In this document: piece after piece, positions 1 through 5,599 of the stretch | How positions within the stretch are numbered: the first letter of the stretch is position 1 | Layout of the letters: the number at the start of each line of letters is the position of its first letter | Position numbers and translations under genes: made by a program | The notes under the pieces: generated by a model | The model's database searches: none | The model's input: only the letters and a program-made list of their open reading frames with translations | Told to the model about the DNA's origin: nothing | Assembly (NCBI GenBank): GCA_029260695.1 | Contig: JAJDCT010000112.1 | Span: forward strand, 1 to 6,126 | Source of the DNA: Phycisphaeraceae bacterium | GTDB taxonomy: Bacteria; Planctomycetota; Phycisphaerae; Phycisphaerales; Phycisphaeraceae | Reading direction: 5' to 3' | DNA length: 6,126 nucleotides

Positions 1-37
1 TTCACAGACCCCAGGCAAGTCGGAAGTATCCCAGTGA
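1..37 (+). CDS. Possible 3' end of an upstream gene (partial)
   Basis: Reading from base 2, the frame is open across the left edge and stops at a TGA at 35-37, whose last base is also the first base of the aldolase ATG (37-39). A TGATG overlap is a common sign of translational coupling between operon partners. Only eleven sense codons are visible, so no family can be named. It may equally be non-coding leader with a chance stop. Low confidence. Confidence 0.22.
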   Translation, partial: SQTPGKSEVSQ

Positions 38-693
38 TGCAAGACAGCATGCGCACGATCAAAGAGAGGATGTGCGAGGTCGGCCGACGGATCTGGCAGC
101 GCGGGTACTGTGCGGGCAACGAGGGCAACCATTCGGTGCGGTTGGGCCCGGATCGTTTTCTTTGCACACCCAGCGGGATCAGCAAGGGGTTTCTTGAGCC
201 GGACGACCTGGTGGTGGTTGATGGCGAAGGAGCCGGTGTCTTTTTCAGTTCCAGGAGGCGTCAGCCGACCAGTGAAATCAAGGTCCACCTGGCGATCTAC
301 GAGGCGCGCGCGGATGTGAGCGCGGTGATCCACAGCCACCCGCCGCACGCCACGGCGTTTGCGATCTGCGACCAGCCCCTGCCGACTGGCATCCACCCGG
401 AGGCCGAGCTGTTCCTGGGCGAAGTCCCGACCGCCGCTTACGCCACCCCCTCGACCCAGGCGGCCGCGGATGCTGTGGCTTCGGTGATCGGGCCCAGCAC
501 CAACACCGTCTTGATGGCCAACCACGGCTCGGTGAGTTTCAGCGACGGGCTCATAGACGCCTATTACAAGCTGGAAATCCTCGATGCGTACTGCCGGCTG
601 CTCCTGTTGGGGAGACAGGCCGGGCGGGTCAGGCCACTGGATGCGTCGCAGCTCCAGGCGTTGCGTGACATCAAGACTCAGCAGGGCTGGTAA
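37..693 (+). CDS. Class II aldolase/adducin family protein (fuculose-phosphate aldolase-like)
   Basis: Probable zinc-dependent cytoplasmic aldolase that splits a sugar phosphate into DHAP and an aldehyde, as FucA-type enzymes do. Counting from the ATG at 37 (218 aa, close to the roughly 215 aa of E. coli FucA), the visible family signature is: phosphate-loop GNHSVR at 30-35, TPSG at 44-47, the presumed catalytic Glu80 in the SE motif, zinc ligands His99 and His101 in HSHPPH, and the third zinc His163 in ANHG. All key residues are present, so the enzyme looks active. A GTG at 34 is an alternative start. GGAAG at 22-26 could serve either, and the TGATG overlap favours the ATG. The substrate cannot be read from the sequence: fuculose-, rhamnulose-, ribulose- or 5-deoxyribulose-phosphate, or the MtnB dehydratase branch, are all possible. 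Family assignment is strong; substrate is open. Confidence 0.93.
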   Translation: MQDSMRTIKERMCEVGRRIWQRGYCAGNEGNHSVRLGPDRFLCTPSGISKGFLEPDDLVVVDGEGAGVFFSSRRRQPTSEIKVHLAIYEARADVSAVIHSHPPHATAFAICDQPLPTGIHPEAELFLGEVPTAAYATPSTQAAADAVASVIGPSTNTVLMANHGSVSFSDGLIDAYYKLEILDAYCRLLLLGRQAGRVRPLDASQLQALRDIKTQQGW

Positions 694-834
694 CCGCTCA
701 CACCGCCAAAAAGCCCTACACCAGGGTCCCCGTCAGCGGCCGGGCATTGCCAATCACCGGACAATGGTGTAAAAACCCCCTGTATCGTCCCGGGTGGGTG
801 ACGCACGGAAGCAATCAACATCAGGGGATCAATC

Positions 835-1191
835 ATGCAAAAACTGACTACCGTTCTCGTGATCGTGTGCCTGGGTGCCGCGATAGGTTGCCAGAGGAAA
901 GCCAAGCCGGAGTTGGCCGCTGTGCCTCCGCCGGTCGAACCCGTACAGGTGCAGGACTACCCGTCTGAGTCTGTGCAGTTTGAGCCGGTCGGCCAGGCGC
1001 CCCAGCAGGTCGTCGCTCCCATTGCGGCCCCCGTTACCCAGGCGACTTACACCATCCAGAAGAACGACACGCTCTGGAAGATCGCCGAACGGCACTACGG
1101 CAACGGCCAACGCTGGACCGACATCGCCGCCGCCAACCCCGGCGTCAACCCCAAGAAGCTTGCGGTCGGCCAGACCATTACGCTCCCTTAG
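835..1191 (+). CDS. Small LysM-domain lipoprotein
   Basis: A 118-residue predicted lipoprotein that probably binds peptidoglycan. The N-terminus (MQKLTT, then a hydrophobic stretch) ends in a lipobox AAIGC with the acylated Cys at 19. Residues 20-70 form a Pro/Val/Gln-rich linker typical of a flexible spacer from the membrane. A single LysM domain fills 71-118, with the usual opening TYTIQKNDTLWKIAERHYG, the central DIAAANPGVNP and the closing KLAVGQTITLP. The start is supported by AGGGGA at 823-828, six bases before the ATG. It has no catalytic domain, so a wall-anchoring or adaptor role is the reasonable inference. It stands 141 bases after the aldolase and is probably a separate transcription unit. 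Confidence 0.9.
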   Translation: MQKLTTVLVIVCLGAAIGCQRKAKPELAAVPPPVEPVQVQDYPSESVQFEPVGQAPQQVVAPIAAPVTQATYTIQKNDTLWKIAERHYGNGQRWTDIAAANPGVNPKKLAVGQTITLP

Positions 1192-1210
1192 TACCTCGTA
1201 AAAATTCAAC

Positions 1211-1231
1211 GGAAGTACCCCCGGGACTTCC
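1211..1231 (+). terminator. Hairpin after the LysM gene, possible terminator
   Basis: GGAAGT at 1211-1216 and ACTTCC at 1226-1231 are exact inverted repeats around a 9-base C/G-rich loop that can add two more G-C pairs with one bulged A. It lies 20 bases after the LysM stop codon, the right place for a transcription end. There is no T-run directly after it. The nearest is TTTT at 1261-1264, after a second weak stem (AAGC at 1239-1242 with GCTT at 1259-1262). It may be an imperfect or factor-assisted terminator. Confidence 0.35.
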
Positions 1232-1294
1232 ACGGAGCAAGCCGCTTCGGAGGGCGTCGCTTTTCGTATGCGCATAGCCGCCTCTCCAAGCGCC

Positions 1295-1351
1295 TCACCA
1301 CTTGGCACCCGATTCAAGGGCCTGATGGAGTCGGGTGATGTAGGCTTCGCT
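1295..1351 (-). pseudogene. Remnant of the 3' end of aat (57 bp, last 18 codons plus stop)
   Basis: This stretch matches the end of the intact aat (3365-3421) at 54 of 57 bases with no gaps. The three differences are all G/C exchanges at 1304, 1324 and 1328. Read on the minus strand it encodes SEAYITRLHQALESGAKW followed by the stop; two changes are silent and one turns Glu into Gln. Similarity stops abruptly above 1351, where the intact gene continues with ISS; to the left it fades within a few bases of the stop codon. The minus-strand frame stays open to a stop at 1472-1474 but the residues upstream no longer resemble Aat. It therefore also acts as one half of a direct repeat that brackets the 1352-3364 segment. 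It is not expected to make a functional protein. Confidence 0.78.
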
Positions 1352-1446
1352 CCACCGTGTCATGGCGTTAATCTGACACATGTAGCCGGCGGCATTGCCG
1401 TGCGAAGGCGATATGTGATGTGTCGAAAATATTATTCCATTCGGGG

Positions 1447-1478
1447 TTGATAGTCTGAGATGTGCGATTTGCTAAATT
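1447..1478 (+). promoter_or_regulatory. Candidate promoter for the large Sel1 gene
   Basis: An AT-rich pocket within otherwise GC-rich DNA. TTGATA at 1447-1452 resembles a -35 box. TGCTAAATT at 1470-1478 resembles an extended -10 (TGn then TAAATT). The spacing of 20 bases is longer than ideal, so the extended -10 would carry most of the weight. A leader of roughly 100 bases would then run to the ATG at 1585 and include the octamer repeat. Confidence 0.33.
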
Positions 1479-1542
1479 ATATCGCAACACTTCTAGACAT
1501 CTTGGAATAGCGATGGTATTTACAGAGGTGTATGCGTGCAAG

Positions 1543-1566
1543 ATCAACTCATCAACTCATCAACTC
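1543..1566 (+). repeat. Three perfect tandem copies of ATCAACTC
   Basis: The octamer ATCAACTC occurs three times head to tail at 1543-1550, 1551-1558 and 1559-1566, ending five bases before the AGGAGG ribosome binding site. It sits in the leader of the large Sel1 gene if translation starts at 1585. Octamers do not preserve frame, so copy-number change would shift any upstream reading frame but only change leader length for the 1585 start. Confidence 0.9.
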
Positions 1567-1571
1567 GCAGC

Positions 1572-1577
1572 AGGAGG
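1572..1577 (+). promoter_or_regulatory. Strong ribosome binding site fixing the start at 1585
   Basis: AGGAGG lies seven bases before ATG 1585 (ten before a second ATG at 1588). The frame is open further up to a GTG at 1462, but that start has no Shine-Dalgarno match and would place 41 residues in front of a good signal peptide. This site decides the start. Confidence 0.8.
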
Positions 1578-1584
1578 CCCCTTC

Positions 1585-3279
1585 ATGATGCCCTCATTTT
1601 TGTCCCCTGTCGTCGCACTGATTATCTGTGCCACAGCCGTGGTTGCCTCAGCGGATAGTAAAACCGACCGGTGGTTTAACCAGGGCTTGGAGTATTACCA
1701 ATCGGGCGATTACCGGATCGCATACAACAACTTTATAGATGCAGCGAAAGCCGGGGACTCTGAAGCGATGATGTACGTTGCATCCATCTACTATAACGGC
1801 GAAGGACGTCCACAGGATTATGGCGAAGCTGCTTATTGGTACAGGCGTGCCGCCGAAAAAGGGGAAGCCGTTGCAATGGATAACTTGGCGTTAATGTATT
1901 GGAACGGGATGGGTGTCACTCAGGACCACGCGGCAGCGGTCCGTTGGTGTCAAAAAGCCCTCAATCACGGCTCGACAAATAGAATAGCCATGCTCGGTAA
2001 GGCTTACTTTAAGGGCTTAGGGATTACTCAAGATTACGGCCAGGCACTGCACTGGTTTGGACGTGCAGCGGGTATGGGTGACAAGAACGCAATGAACTCG
2101 CTGGGCGTCATGTATTCTCAGGGGCTAGGCGTCAACAAGAACGATGGCGAAGCAGCCATTTGGTTCCGTCAAGCAGCCGAAGCGGGTAGCGAAGCCGGCG
2201 CTTTCAACCTCGCTGAGCGGTATATAAGCGGACGGGGAATTGCTAAGAGCAAGGAGCAAGCCCGGTTCTGGTACCAGAAGGCCGCAGACGCCGGCAACAA
2301 ACGAGCCAAAGACGAGCTAGCGTCAATGGATGAGGGTGACACGCTGGGTGCCCTTTTTGGAGTTAGTAGCAAAGACGAGATGCGAAGGATTGAAGTGCGG
2401 GACGACTTATATGCTATTAAGAAGGATGATCCGGGTGGTGACCCTGAGCAGGCCATCCGTGTCGCGGAAGTCTACAAATTTGGCAGCAAAGACCACGGGA
2501 TAGAGAAGGACGTGGCAAAAGCCATCCTCTGGTATCAACGCGCCGCCGAATTGGGTCACGCCGATACCGCCGATACGCTTGGATGGATATACCGTACCGG
2601 CGGGCTTTGGCCGGACCACCGTGCTTTCGCGCCGGACTATACCGAGTCGGTCCGTTGGTACCGGAAAGCCGCTGAATCAGATCATAAGAGAGCGATGTCG
2701 TCACTCGCCGAACTCTATGCCTTGGGTCTCGGCGTTGAGAGGGACTACGACCAGGCCAAGGCTTGGTTTACTAAGAGTGCGGATGAAGACGTCGCATTAT
2801 CAAGAATCGGTCAAGCCATATACTCGTCAGCCGGAGCCGAACGAGATCTACCTTACGCTGTTGAGTGCTTGTCCGATTACATCGAGCGGATGAAACATCA
2901 GGGTAAAACAAGCAGTCTGATGAGTGCTTCAATCACCAGATACCTCTGCCGGCGGTCACTCGGTGATCATGAGAAGGCGATATCCGAACTGAAAGAATTC
3001 ACCGATGAATATCCTATGGATGGTATTTGGATGCACATAGTATCCTTTCTCAAGGGAAATACTTCGGGAGAAAAATTACTCGAACAAATGCGCTCACACA
3101 ACCCCGACTTACAAAAAGATCAAACATACTACGCCAACTACTTTATCGGAGCCGTCAAATTAGTCGAAGGCGACCACGAGTCCGCAAGGGGCTACCTCGA
3201 GAAGGTCGTCGCTCGGAGAAACAACTACGGCAGAATTCACGATATGGCTGTGGCCGATCTAACCAGGCTAAAGCCCTGA
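1585..3279 (+). CDS. Secreted Sel1-repeat protein with TPR-like C-terminus
   Basis: A 564-residue exported repeat protein, probably a periplasmic or surface scaffold for protein-protein contacts. Residues 1-23 are a signal peptide with cleavage likely after ASA (21-23); its n-region has no Lys or Arg, which is unusual. A TPR-like helix pair (about 27-58) leads into five regular Sel1 repeats (60-95, 96-131, 132-167, 168-203, 204-239), an acidic linker with no repeats (about 249-288), then three more repeats (289-326, 327-368, 369-404), the middle one enlarged by an insertion around LWPDHRAFAPDY. Residues 425-564 look like degenerate TPRs, with a GAVKLVEGDHESARGYLEK helix pair near the end. No catalytic domain is visible. 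The gene uses more AT-ending codons (TTA, ATA, AGA) than the aldolase, LysM and PilZ genes, suggesting different ancestry. It converges on aat across 85 bases. The specific function is unknown. Confidence 0.88.
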   Translation: MMPSFLSPVVALIICATAVVASADSKTDRWFNQGLEYYQSGDYRIAYNNFIDAAKAGDSEAMMYVASIYYNGEGRPQDYGEAAYWYRRAAEKGEAVAMDNLALMYWNGMGVTQDHAAAVRWCQKALNHGSTNRIAMLGKAYFKGLGITQDYGQALHWFGRAAGMGDKNAMNSLGVMYSQGLGVNKNDGEAAIWFRQAAEAGSEAGAFNLAERYISGRGIAKSKEQARFWYQKAADAGNKRAKDELASMDEGDTLGALFGVSSKDEMRRIEVRDDLYAIKKDDPGGDPEQAIRVAEVYKFGSKDHGIEKDVAKAILWYQRAAELGHADTADTLGWIYRTGGLWPDHRAFAPDYTESVRWYRKAAESDHKRAMSSLAELYALGLGVERDYDQAKAWFTKSADEDVALSRIGQAIYSSAGAERDLPYAVECLSDYIERMKHQGKTSSLMSASITRYLCRRSLGDHEKAISELKEFTDEYPMDGIWMHIVSFLKGNTSGEKLLEQMRSHNPDLQKDQTYYANYFIGAVKLVEGDHESARGYLEKVVARRNNYGRIHDMAVADLTRLKP

Positions 3280-3364
3280 GAAGTGAATAGCGCTTAACAA
3301 GGCAAGTGAATGAATACCGAATTGTTACATGTCACCATGATCGATCCGTGTCCACCGATAGCCT

Positions 3365-4045
3365 TCACCACTTCGCACCCGATTCAAGGGCCTCATGCAG
3401 TCGGGTGATGTAGGCTTCGCTGGATATCTCGATGACCCCAAACTGTTCGAGGTGCGGATTTACGAACTGCACATCCAACAGCCCAAACCCCCGCCCCCGG
3501 AGGTGTTCCACTAACGCCACCAGGCACACCTTCGATGCGTCTGTCGCTCGGTGGAACATCGACTCCCCGAAAAACGCACCACCCAGCGACACGCCATACA
3601 GACCGCCGACCAGTTCTCCCTCTTCGGACAGCTTGCTACCGGACCTATCCGCATAACTTCCGGGAGAAAAACTCCTGGGGGCCCAGGCCTCCACGCTGTG
3701 GGCCAGGCCCGCTTGGTGCAATTCGTTATAGACGTCAACGATCCGCTGGTTGATCCATGTGTCGGCATCCGCAGCCCGAGGATGTGCGCAGGCCCGGATC
3801 ACCTCTTCAAACGCACGGTCCATCGTCACCCGATAGCACCCGTTGCGGACCCGTTTGCGCAGTGACCGCGACACCTTGAACCCATCATCTTCCAGGGGGA
3901 TCACCGCCCGAGGGTCCGGGCTGTACCACCGGATCTCCCCATCGCGCCCGTCCGCCATCGGGAACGCCCCGGCGCAGTAAGCCCGCACCAACAACTCCGG
4001 CGTCAATTCATCGTCTTGTGAATCAGAGGATGCCTGTTCAGCCAT
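3365..4045 (-). CDS. aat: Leucyl/phenylalanyl-tRNA--protein transferase
   Basis: Transfers Leu or Phe from aminoacyl-tRNA to proteins with N-terminal Lys or Arg, creating N-degrons for ClpS/ClpAP-type proteolysis in the cytoplasm. From the ATG at 4045 it is 226 aa. Visible family landmarks are LLVRAYCAGAFPM (18-30), WYSPDPRAVIPL (40-51), TWINQR (97-102), AHSVEAW (115-121), ELVGGLYGV (144-152), GESMF (160-164, Glu161 being the conserved active-region Glu) and LLDVQF (189-194, Asp191 and Gln193 matching the catalytic Asp/Gln of the E. coli enzyme). Compared with E. coli, which has a short RED link here, residues 122-143 add about 19 residues before ELVGG. An alternative ATG at 4078 adds 11 residues (MCSGKRCYSLG) that do not look like the family; neither start has a good Shine-Dalgarno. 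Fragments of a second aat lie on both sides (1295-1351 and about 5184-5512). Confidence 0.95.
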   Translation of the reverse strand: MAEQASSDSQDDELTPELLVRAYCAGAFPMADGRDGEIRWYSPDPRAVIPLEDDGFKVSRSLRKRVRNGCYRVTMDRAFEEVIRACAHPRAADADTWINQRIVDVYNELHQAGLAHSVEAWAPRSFSPGSYADRSGSKLSEEGELVGGLYGVSLGGAFFGESMFHRATDASKVCLVALVEHLRGRGFGLLDVQFVNPHLEQFGVIEISSEAYITRLHEALESGAKW

Positions 4046-4199
4046 ACCTAAACTGTAGCAGCGCTTGCCTGAGCACATCCACCAAGGGTCCGTACACTAC
4101 AACGAACCCACCCCGGCTAAAACAGCATGCGTCTACTCTGGCCGTCTATCCAGACGCCGGGTAGCATGAGATCACCATAACCAGCAACCGGAGGACCAG

Positions 4200-5177
4200 A
4201 TGCGATATCTGCTGATAGTGCCCGCCGCAATAGCTCTGGCTTTCATGTCTCTTGTATCGTGTGAACGGCAGCCTCAAACACCTGAAGCGCAGTACAACCT
4301 GGGTATCAAATACGACATCGGCGACGGTGTGCCCGAGGACGATGTTCAGGCGGTGAAGTGGTATCGAAAGGCCGCAGAACAGGGGCTCGCTGAGGCGCAA
4401 TACGTTCTGGGTCTGATGTACGCCAGCGGCGAGGGGGTCTTGAAGGACGATATTGAAGCAGTGAAGTGGTATCGCAAAGCCGCGGCGCAGGGGCACATAG
4501 ACGCGCAGCTGAACCTTGGTTTCATGTATGTCTACGGTGAAGGGGTGGCAGAGGACGACGCCGAGGCGGCGAGATGGTTTCGCCTGGCTGCAGAGCAGGG
4601 GGACGCCGATGCACAAAACCACCTTGGATTTATATATGCGGCCGGCCAGGGGGTGGTTGAGGACGACGCCGAGGCGGCGAGATGGTTTCGCCTGGCTGCA
4701 GAACAAGGGGACGCAAAAGGGCAGTTCAACCTGGGCTACATGTACAGCCACGGCGAGGGTGTACTTGCAGACGCCGCCGAGGCGGTGAAGTGGTATCGCA
4801 AGGCGGCAGACCAGGGTCTCGCGAAGGCGCAGAACCATATGGGTTTCCTATACGACAACGGCATGGGGGTCATCGAGGATGATGCCCAGGCGGTGAAGTG
4901 GTATCGCAAGGCTGCGGCGCAGGGATTCGTGATGGCGCAGCACAACCTTGGCCTGAAGTACAGCCGTGGTGAGGGTGTGGCTGAGGACGGTGTTCGGGGT
5001 TATGCCTGGTTATCGATCGCCTCGGCCGGAGGTCACGAGGACGCCAAACCGTTAATCGAGGCTCTTGGTGACCGCATGACCCCCGAGCAGATCGCCGAGG
5101 CTCAGGCGTTATCCCGTGAAATAGCGGAGCGCGTCGAGGCGAACGAGAAGCAAACGGCGGGTTCGGCCAGTGAGTGA
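4200..5177 (+). CDS. Sel1-repeat lipoprotein (seven consecutive repeats)
   Basis: A 325-residue predicted lipoprotein. The N-terminus MRYLLIVPAA and its hydrophobic run end in lipobox LVSC with Cys21. From Glu29 it consists of seven back-to-back 36-residue Sel1 repeats (29-64, 65-100, 101-136, 137-172, 173-208, 209-244, 245-280), each built on AQ..LG..Y..G.GV..DD..A..W.R.AA.QG. The last is altered (GYAWLSIASAGGHE) as is usual for a capping repeat. The tail (281-325) is a charged helix with MTPEQIAEAQALSREIAERV. GGAGG at 4190-4194, five bases before the ATG, supports the start. Such solenoids generally bind partner proteins; nothing identifies the partner. It is divergent from aat with a 154-base gap that must hold both promoters. 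It is more regular than the other Sel1 protein in the window and not an obvious recent copy of it. Confidence 0.93.
   Translation: MRYLLIVPAAIALAFMSLVSCERQPQTPEAQYNLGIKYDIGDGVPEDDVQAVKWYRKAAEQGLAEAQYVLGLMYASGEGVLKDDIEAVKWYRKAAAQGHIDAQLNLGFMYVYGEGVAEDDAEAARWFRLAAEQGDADAQNHLGFIYAAGQGVVEDDAEAARWFRLAAEQGDAKGQFNLGYMYSHGEGVLADAAEAVKWYRKAADQGLAKAQNHMGFLYDNGMGVIEDDAQAVKWYRKAAAQGFVMAQHNLGLKYSRGEGVAEDGVRGYAWLSIASAGGHEDAKPLIEALGDRMTPEQIAEAQALSREIAERVEANEKQTAGSASE
4551..4714 (+). repeat. Near-identical 56-bp segments in Sel1 repeats 3 and 4
   Basis: Bases 4551-4606 and 4659-4714 are exactly 108 bp apart (one 36-codon Sel1 repeat) and match at 54 of 56 positions; both differences are silent third-position G/A changes (GAG/GAA and CAG/CAA). 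The other repeats differ much more at the DNA level, so this pair probably arose by a recent internal duplication or by gene conversion. Confidence 0.85.
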
Positions 5178-5183
5178 CATCCG

Positions 5184-5512
5184 ATGTCCGAACGGCGTAC
5201 CCGTGGGTTGATGAAAACATCGTATCTGAGCGTTTCACTGGTGGTGCAACCGCCACGCCCGGTCCATCGCGTCACCCGTTGCACACGCGCCGGCCCAGCG
5301 ACCCAGACACCTTGAACCATGCTTATCCAAGGGCAGCACCGCTCGGGGATCCGGGGATCCAGGGGGCCGGGGATCCGGGGGTCCGGGTTGTACTAACTGA
5401 TCTCCCCATTGCGCCCTTCCACCATCTGGAACGCCCCGGCACAATAGGCCCGCACCAGAAAGTCAGGCCTGCGGTTCGGTCATCAGCTGATTCTATGGCC
5501 TCTGTCAGTGCG
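5184..5512 (-). pseudogene. Decayed second copy of the 5' half of aat
   Basis: On the minus strand, the translation of about 5390-5470 reads PDFLVRAYCAGAFQMVEGRNG, then EIS, a stop, and YNPDPR. This mirrors PELLVRAYCAGAFPMADGRDG, EIRWYSPDPR of the intact gene. The Trp40 codon has become TAG (5393-5395). Past an octamer expansion (5345-5384) the match continues in other frames: MDRAW for MDRAF near 5260, and FINPRV for WINQRI near 5205-5225. DNA landmarks shared with the intact gene include ACACCTTGAACC, ATCTCCCCAT and GGAACGCCCCGGC. Homology is firm from about 5205 to 5470 and tentative out to the edges given, the right edge corresponding to the start codon area. The C-terminal half is missing; the Sel1 lipoprotein gene ends just where it should be. 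It cannot encode a working transferase. Confidence 0.8.
5345..5387 (+). repeat. GGGGATCC octamer array inside the aat pseudogene
   Basis: Five octamers run head to tail: GGGGATCC, GGGGATCC, AGGGGGCC, GGGGATCC, GGGGGTCC, followed by GGG. The intact aat has only the last unit's equivalent (GAGGGTCCGGG at about 3910-3920). The array therefore looks like a local expansion that added 32 bp, which also shifts the frame. Confidence 0.85.
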
Positions 5513-5587
5513 ATCTTATAGGTCGTTAATCACACACAAGAATGTGCCGAACTCATATAAGCGGATCGTAGCACGCAATCCCGTTAT

Positions 5588-5591
5588 AGGA
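5588..5591 (+). promoter_or_regulatory. Ribosome binding site of the PilZ gene
   Basis: AGGA lies eight bases before ATG 5600 and supports that start. A TATAAG at 5556-5561 could be a -10 box, but no convincing -35 lies 16-18 bases upstream of it. Confidence 0.5.
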
Positions 5592-5599
5592 CCTGTGCC

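Noticed and set aside
747..773. TTGCCA and TGTAAA as a promoter for the LysM gene
   Set aside because: The spacing is only 15 bases and the -10 match is poor, so it does not stand out from background.
829..1317. Long minus-strand reading frame opposite the LysM gene
   Set aside because: It is the antisense of a clear lipoprotein/LysM gene with its own ribosome binding site, and its translation resembles no known family.
1543..1566. CRISPR array or attachment site
   Set aside because: The three octamers are directly adjacent with no spacers and no cas or integrase gene is nearby.
1295..3421. Transposon with a 57-bp target site duplication
   Set aside because: Target duplications are normally only a few bases long, and there is no transposase or terminal inverted repeat. 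The repeat is better explained as a duplicated gene end.
4140..4158. Imperfect hairpin (CGTCT/AGACG with a bulged extension) in front of the Sel1 lipoprotein gene
   Set aside because: The stem is short, there is no T-run and no known leader type; a regulatory role cannot be supported.
4146..4838. Minus-strand reading frame of about 230 codons opposite the Sel1 lipoprotein gene
   Set aside because: Its repeats are merely the antisense of the 36-codon Sel1 units; the plus strand has a lipobox, a ribosome binding site and the family consensus.
5174..5521. Plus-strand reading frame across the aat pseudogene
   Set aside because: The region has clear minus-strand homology to Aat; the plus frame is an accidental opening with no recognisable features or ribosome binding site.
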